Of a DNA stretch of 35,643 nucleotides, positions 35,384-35,643 are shown in pieces. Positions within the stretch are counted from its first letter, which is position 1. The number at the start of each line of letters is the position of its first letter. Origin of the DNA: Commensalibacter papalotli (ex Servin-Garciduenas et al. 2014) (GTDB lineage: Bacteria > Pseudomonadota > Alphaproteobacteria > Acetobacterales > Acetobacteraceae); assembly GCF_000527695.1 (NCBI RefSeq), contig NZ_ATSX01000006.1, forward strand, positions 1 through 35,643. Direction: 5' to 3'. Position numbers and translations under genes: made by a program. Below the pieces are notes generated by a model. That model saw only the letters and a program-made list of their open reading frames with translations, did not search any database and was not told the DNA's origin.

Positions 35384-35643
35384 TTATTTATGAGCAAAGC
35401 TATTCATAATATCCTGCATACTTTCACCGCCTGCTAAACGACCTTGCACCCAATGAACATTGTCAGGATTACTACCCCAGTCATATCCAAATATACGATT
35501 GGTATTCTCACGAATAATTTTATATGTCTCGTCTCCATATGCAAGACTATCTAAAACACCTTTCATACTCTCGCCATTCGCTAAGCGACTTTGCGCCCAA
35601 CGGACATTGTTATCATTGCCCCAGTCATAGCCTAATATACGAT
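35384..35643 (-). CDS. DUF4214-like tandem-repeat protein, C-terminal part
   Basis: An open frame entering from the right window edge and ending at 35384; the start is outside. The 86 visible residues hold two units of about 45: RILGYDWGNDNNVRWAQ with SRLANGESMKGVLDSLA, then RIFGYDWGSNPDNVHW with VQGRLAGGESMQDIMNSFA. The alternation of a G-x-D-x-x-N-x-x-W loop with an RLA-x-GES-M helix resembles DUF4214-type repeats found in secreted proteins of proteobacteria. Whether it belongs to the phage or to the chromosome cannot be told from this piece. Function unknown. Confidence 0.65.
   Translation of the reverse strand, partial: RILGYDWGNDNNVRWAQSRLANGESMKGVLDSLAYGDETYKIIRENTNRIFGYDWGSNPDNVHWVQGRLAGGESMQDIMNSFAHK

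Noticed and set aside
1-35643. CRISPR array or insertion sequence
   Set aside because: No regularly spaced direct repeats and no transposase-like reading frame were seen.

Overview
The window is an AT-rich chromosomal segment of an alphaproteobacterium. I infer an acetic acid bacterium (Acetobacteraceae) resembling Commensalibacter. The reasons are the low GC, the Hint-domain surface protein built on AIDA-type repeats, the ahcY, mlaEF-radA and feoAB gene forms, and a lambda-like prophage remnant. This is a judgement from protein resemblance; no database was searched.

From 1 to about 25.1 kb the content is chromosomal: a sugar MFS transporter (-), a CPD photolyase (+), a Hint/AIDA-repeat protein (-), the disaggregase ClpB (-), the ferrous-iron operon feoA-feoB plus a small Cys-rich membrane protein (+), a broken SUKH/SMI1-like gene, a Sel1-repeat protein (+), S-adenosylhomocysteinase (-), two more Sel1-repeat proteins (-), an mlaE-mlaF-radA operon (-), UDP-glucose dehydrogenase (+) ending exactly against a glycan-type methyltransferase (-), an aldehyde dehydrogenase of the succinate-semialdehyde class (-), a ribokinase (+), a TRIC-family membrane protein (+) and tRNA-Arg(CCG).

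From the tRNA to the right edge lies a decayed, partly deleted prophage read mostly on the minus strand. From the right it has a DUF4214-like repeat protein (cut by the window edge), a non-coding stretch with iterated TGGAACC boxes (candidate cos/terminase-binding region), a Nu1-like small terminase with an in-frame stop, a GpA-like large terminase with a frameshift, a membrane-protein moron on the opposite strand, a minor-tail Z-like protein, a gpW-like joining protein and a portal with a nonsense codon and a missing 3' part. Capsid and most tail genes are absent. Next come two diverged copies of a small phage reading frame flanking an intact PI-PLC gene, a C17 homopolymer, an intact C5-cytosine methyltransferase convergent with a frameshifted HEPN gene, and a frameshifted lysin-like gene next to the tRNA.

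The structural genes are decaying while the cargo genes (PI-PLC, cytosine methyltransferase, membrane moron) remain open. The points most worth a second look are the methyltransferase/HEPN pair with its palindromic operator candidate, the PI-PLC flanked by duplicated remnants, the TGGAACC array before the terminase genes, and the uncharacterised moron and repeat proteins.
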